Shown one piece after another: positions 4,981-6,152 of a DNA stretch of 6,152 bases (its first letter is position 1; each line of letters starts with the position of its first letter). The notes under the pieces are model-generated. The model did no database searches. It saw only the letters and a program-made list of their open reading frames with translations, and had not been told where the DNA came from. The position numbers were made by a program, and so were the translations under genes. This DNA comes from Phycisphaerales bacterium (GTDB lineage Bacteria > Planctomycetota > Phycisphaerae > Sedimentisphaerales > Anaerobacaceae): assembly GCA_003533825.1 (NCBI GenBank), contig DQCG01000243.1, positions 1 to 6,152 of the forward strand, written 5' to 3'.

Positions 4981-5000
4981 CCGTAAGGGATGCCTTACGG
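4981..5000 (+). promoter_or_regulatory. 8-bp perfect hairpin after the terminator
   Basis: CCGTAAGG (4981-4988) pairs with CCTTACGG (4993-5000) around a GATG tetraloop. There is no T-tract, so it is not a terminator. It lies in the 5' leader of the secreted-protein gene and may stabilise or structure the message. Confidence 0.5.
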
Positions 5001-5035
5001 CAGCATGCCCTCGCGATAAGGGGCCAGAGACCGAA

Positions 5036-5070
5036 GGAGAATGCAAAGGCAGTTCTCCGGACGGGAGGTG
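5036..5070 (+). promoter_or_regulatory. Shine-Dalgarno site with possible switchable hairpins
   Basis: A strong GGGAGGTG (5063-5070) lies five bases before ATG 5076. TTCTCC (5053-5058) pairs perfectly with GGAGAA (5036-5041), but its last five bases can instead pair with GGAGG (5064-5068), hiding the ribosome-binding site. The two pairings exclude each other, as in a sequestor/anti-sequestor pair. The sequestering helix is short (4-5 pairs with a 5-base loop), so the regulatory role is tentative; the Shine-Dalgarno itself is clear. Confidence 0.5.
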
Positions 5071-5075
5071 TAAAA

Positions 5076-6152
5076 ATGATGAGGTTAAGAGATTTGTATT
5101 GTGTAGTTGCTATTTTGCTAACGACCGGAGCTGCAAATGCCGCCGTGGTTACGTTTGACGAGCTGGCTCTGCCGGCCGAGTCTTATTGGAACGGCTCGGA
5201 CGGCTCTGGCGGTTTCAACAGCGGCGGCGCGCACTTCGGCAACAATTACAACGCCGACTTTGGCTCCTGGGACGGATTTTCCTATTCCAATATCACCGAT
5301 ACTTTGGCCGAAGGGATGGCGGGGCAATATAACGCCATCGCAGGCACTGGCCAGGGCAGCTCGGCTAACTACGCCGTAGGTTATGTCGGCTTCGCTACGC
5401 CGCCAACTATGACGTTGGAAGAGCCGGGCTTTGTTCGAGGCCTGTATGTGACCAACAGCAACTACGCCTATTATTCAATGCTTTACGGCGATGCCTATGC
5501 GAAAAAGTTCGGCGGCGCCGACGGCGGCGAGCCGGACTCCTTTATGCTGACTATCACCGGCAGGGATATCGACGGCAATACAGCCGGTACGGTTGATTTT
5601 TACCTGGCCGATTACCGCTTCGAGGAGGGCGGCGAGGATTATATCGTCGATACCTGGCGGTACGTCGATTTGACTGGGCTGGGCGAGGTTGTGAGTCTGG
5701 AGTTCGCGCTCAGTTCGAGCGACGTCGGCGATTGGGGCATGAACACGCCGGGCTGCTTTGCGATTGATACGATTGAGTATGATCCGGCGTCTTCGTTTGC
5801 CGGGTCATATACCGAGGTCGGGATAAGCGGATATGTAGATCCGAACAATCATAGGCTGCACGCCGACCCGCTGGGCGACCCGAATGCTATTATGAATCCG
5901 ATATTCAAAGGCTGGGCAACAGCCGTGGTAGATTATGAACCGGCGCCAGGCGTCGATGCTCAGTGGGCCGATCCGGGTAAAGCCCTGGGGCCGGTTACCG
6001 GCGATAGGCTCGACATAGTCAGCCTGGGCGATCTGAACAGACAGCAAATCGACGATGGATTACAACCCGGACGAATTACGCTGTCGTTCGACGAGCCAAT
6101 CCGCCAGCAGGCCGGCTACGAATTCGTCGTTTTCGAGAACGGTTTTACATCC
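5076..6152 (+). CDS. Secreted DUF4465-like protein under B12 riboswitch control, 3' truncated by window
   Basis: The frame runs from ATG 5076 to the window end without a stop (359 codons seen). ATG 5079 is an alternative start one codon later. Residues 1-22 are a Sec signal peptide with positive residues (R3, R5), a hydrophobic core and an A-N-A cleavage site before 'AVVTFDEL'. Residues ~25-240 match the DUF4465 pattern: WNGSDGSGGF, SWDGFSYSN, QYNAIAG, NYAVGY, GLYVTNSNYAYYSM, KKFGG, FYLADYRF, DLTGLGEV, then NTPGCFAIDTIEYDP. From ~247 a second extracellular-type domain begins (GYVDPNN, FKGWATAVV, LDIVSLGDL, FVVFENGF). No lipobox or membrane anchor is seen; a C-terminal sorting signal such as PEP-CTERM may lie beyond the window. 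The cobalamin riboswitch suggests a B12-related role. I recall DUF4465-type proteins being linked to B12 binding in Bacteroidetes (BtuH), but I am not certain of that link. Confidence 0.9.
   Translation, partial: MMRLRDLYCVVAILLTTGAANAAVVTFDELALPAESYWNGSDGSGGFNSGGAHFGNNYNADFGSWDGFSYSNITDTLAEGMAGQYNAIAGTGQGSSANYAVGYVGFATPPTMTLEEPGFVRGLYVTNSNYAYYSMLYGDAYAKKFGGADGGEPDSFMLTITGRDIDGNTAGTVDFYLADYRFEEGGEDYIVDTWRYVDLTGLGEVVSLEFALSSSDVGDWGMNTPGCFAIDTIEYDPASSFAGSYTEVGISGYVDPNNHRLHADPLGDPNAIMNPIFKGWATAVVDYEPAPGVDAQWADPGKALGPVTGDRLDIVSLGDLNRQQIDDGLQPGRITLSFDEPIRQQAGYEFVVFENGFTS

Noticed and set aside
4777..5046. Minus-strand frame across the riboswitch leader (and 4665-4880)
   Set aside because: It runs antisense through structured leader elements and the terminator, with no ribosome-binding site or protein similarity.
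5021..5070. Glycine- or cyclic-di-GMP-riboswitch-like strings (CCGAAGGAG, GCAAAGGC, CTCCGG)
   Set aside because: Only short fragments match; the CTCTCAGGCAAA block of the glycine aptamer and the GCAAAGCC/GGCAAACC pattern of the cyclic-di-GMP aptamer are missing.

Overview
The window looks like a chromosomal segment of a planctomycete-type bacterium, possibly Phycisphaerae. This is an inference from the surface protein at the right end (a DUF4465-like domain followed by a second secreted domain ending in 'FVVFENGF') and from general style. No rRNA or other direct taxonomic marker is present.

Left end (1-1658), housekeeping genes. The window opens with the last ~70 codons of a GMP synthase (guaA), then a 63-residue coiled-coil protein ending in an EF-hand/dockerin-like DIDGDGRVG motif. 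These converge, with a 6-base gap, on a minus-strand gene for the DNA-processing protein DprA (Smf).

Middle (1659-4360), accessory cassette. An AT-rich, repeat-bearing intergenic region (direct repeats, inverted repeats and a 14-bp perfect palindrome in a candidate promoter) precedes three same-strand genes. They are: (1) a 113-residue alpha/beta protein of unknown function; (2) a 381-residue protein whose start overlaps the first gene's stop by one base, combining a HicB/Arc-type ribbon-helix-helix DNA-binding domain, two copies of a ~43-residue repeat and a C-terminal GIY-YIG-nuclease-like domain; (3) a 264-residue D12-class (Dam-like) adenine-N6 DNA methyltransferase. A DNA-binding/nuclease-like protein beside a DNA methyltransferase suggests an unusual restriction-modification or related defence cassette. 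This is the best candidate for something undescribed.

Right end (4361-6152), B12-controlled surface gene. A well-conserved cobalamin riboswitch (about 4571-4768) is followed by alternative hairpins within a REP-like palindromic element, a strong intrinsic terminator (4937-4974) and further hairpins near the Shine-Dalgarno site. The gene behind it encodes a secreted protein with a signal peptide and a DUF4465-like domain, cut by the window end after 359 codons. The arrangement suggests a secreted or surface protein made when B12 is scarce, possibly for cobalamin capture.
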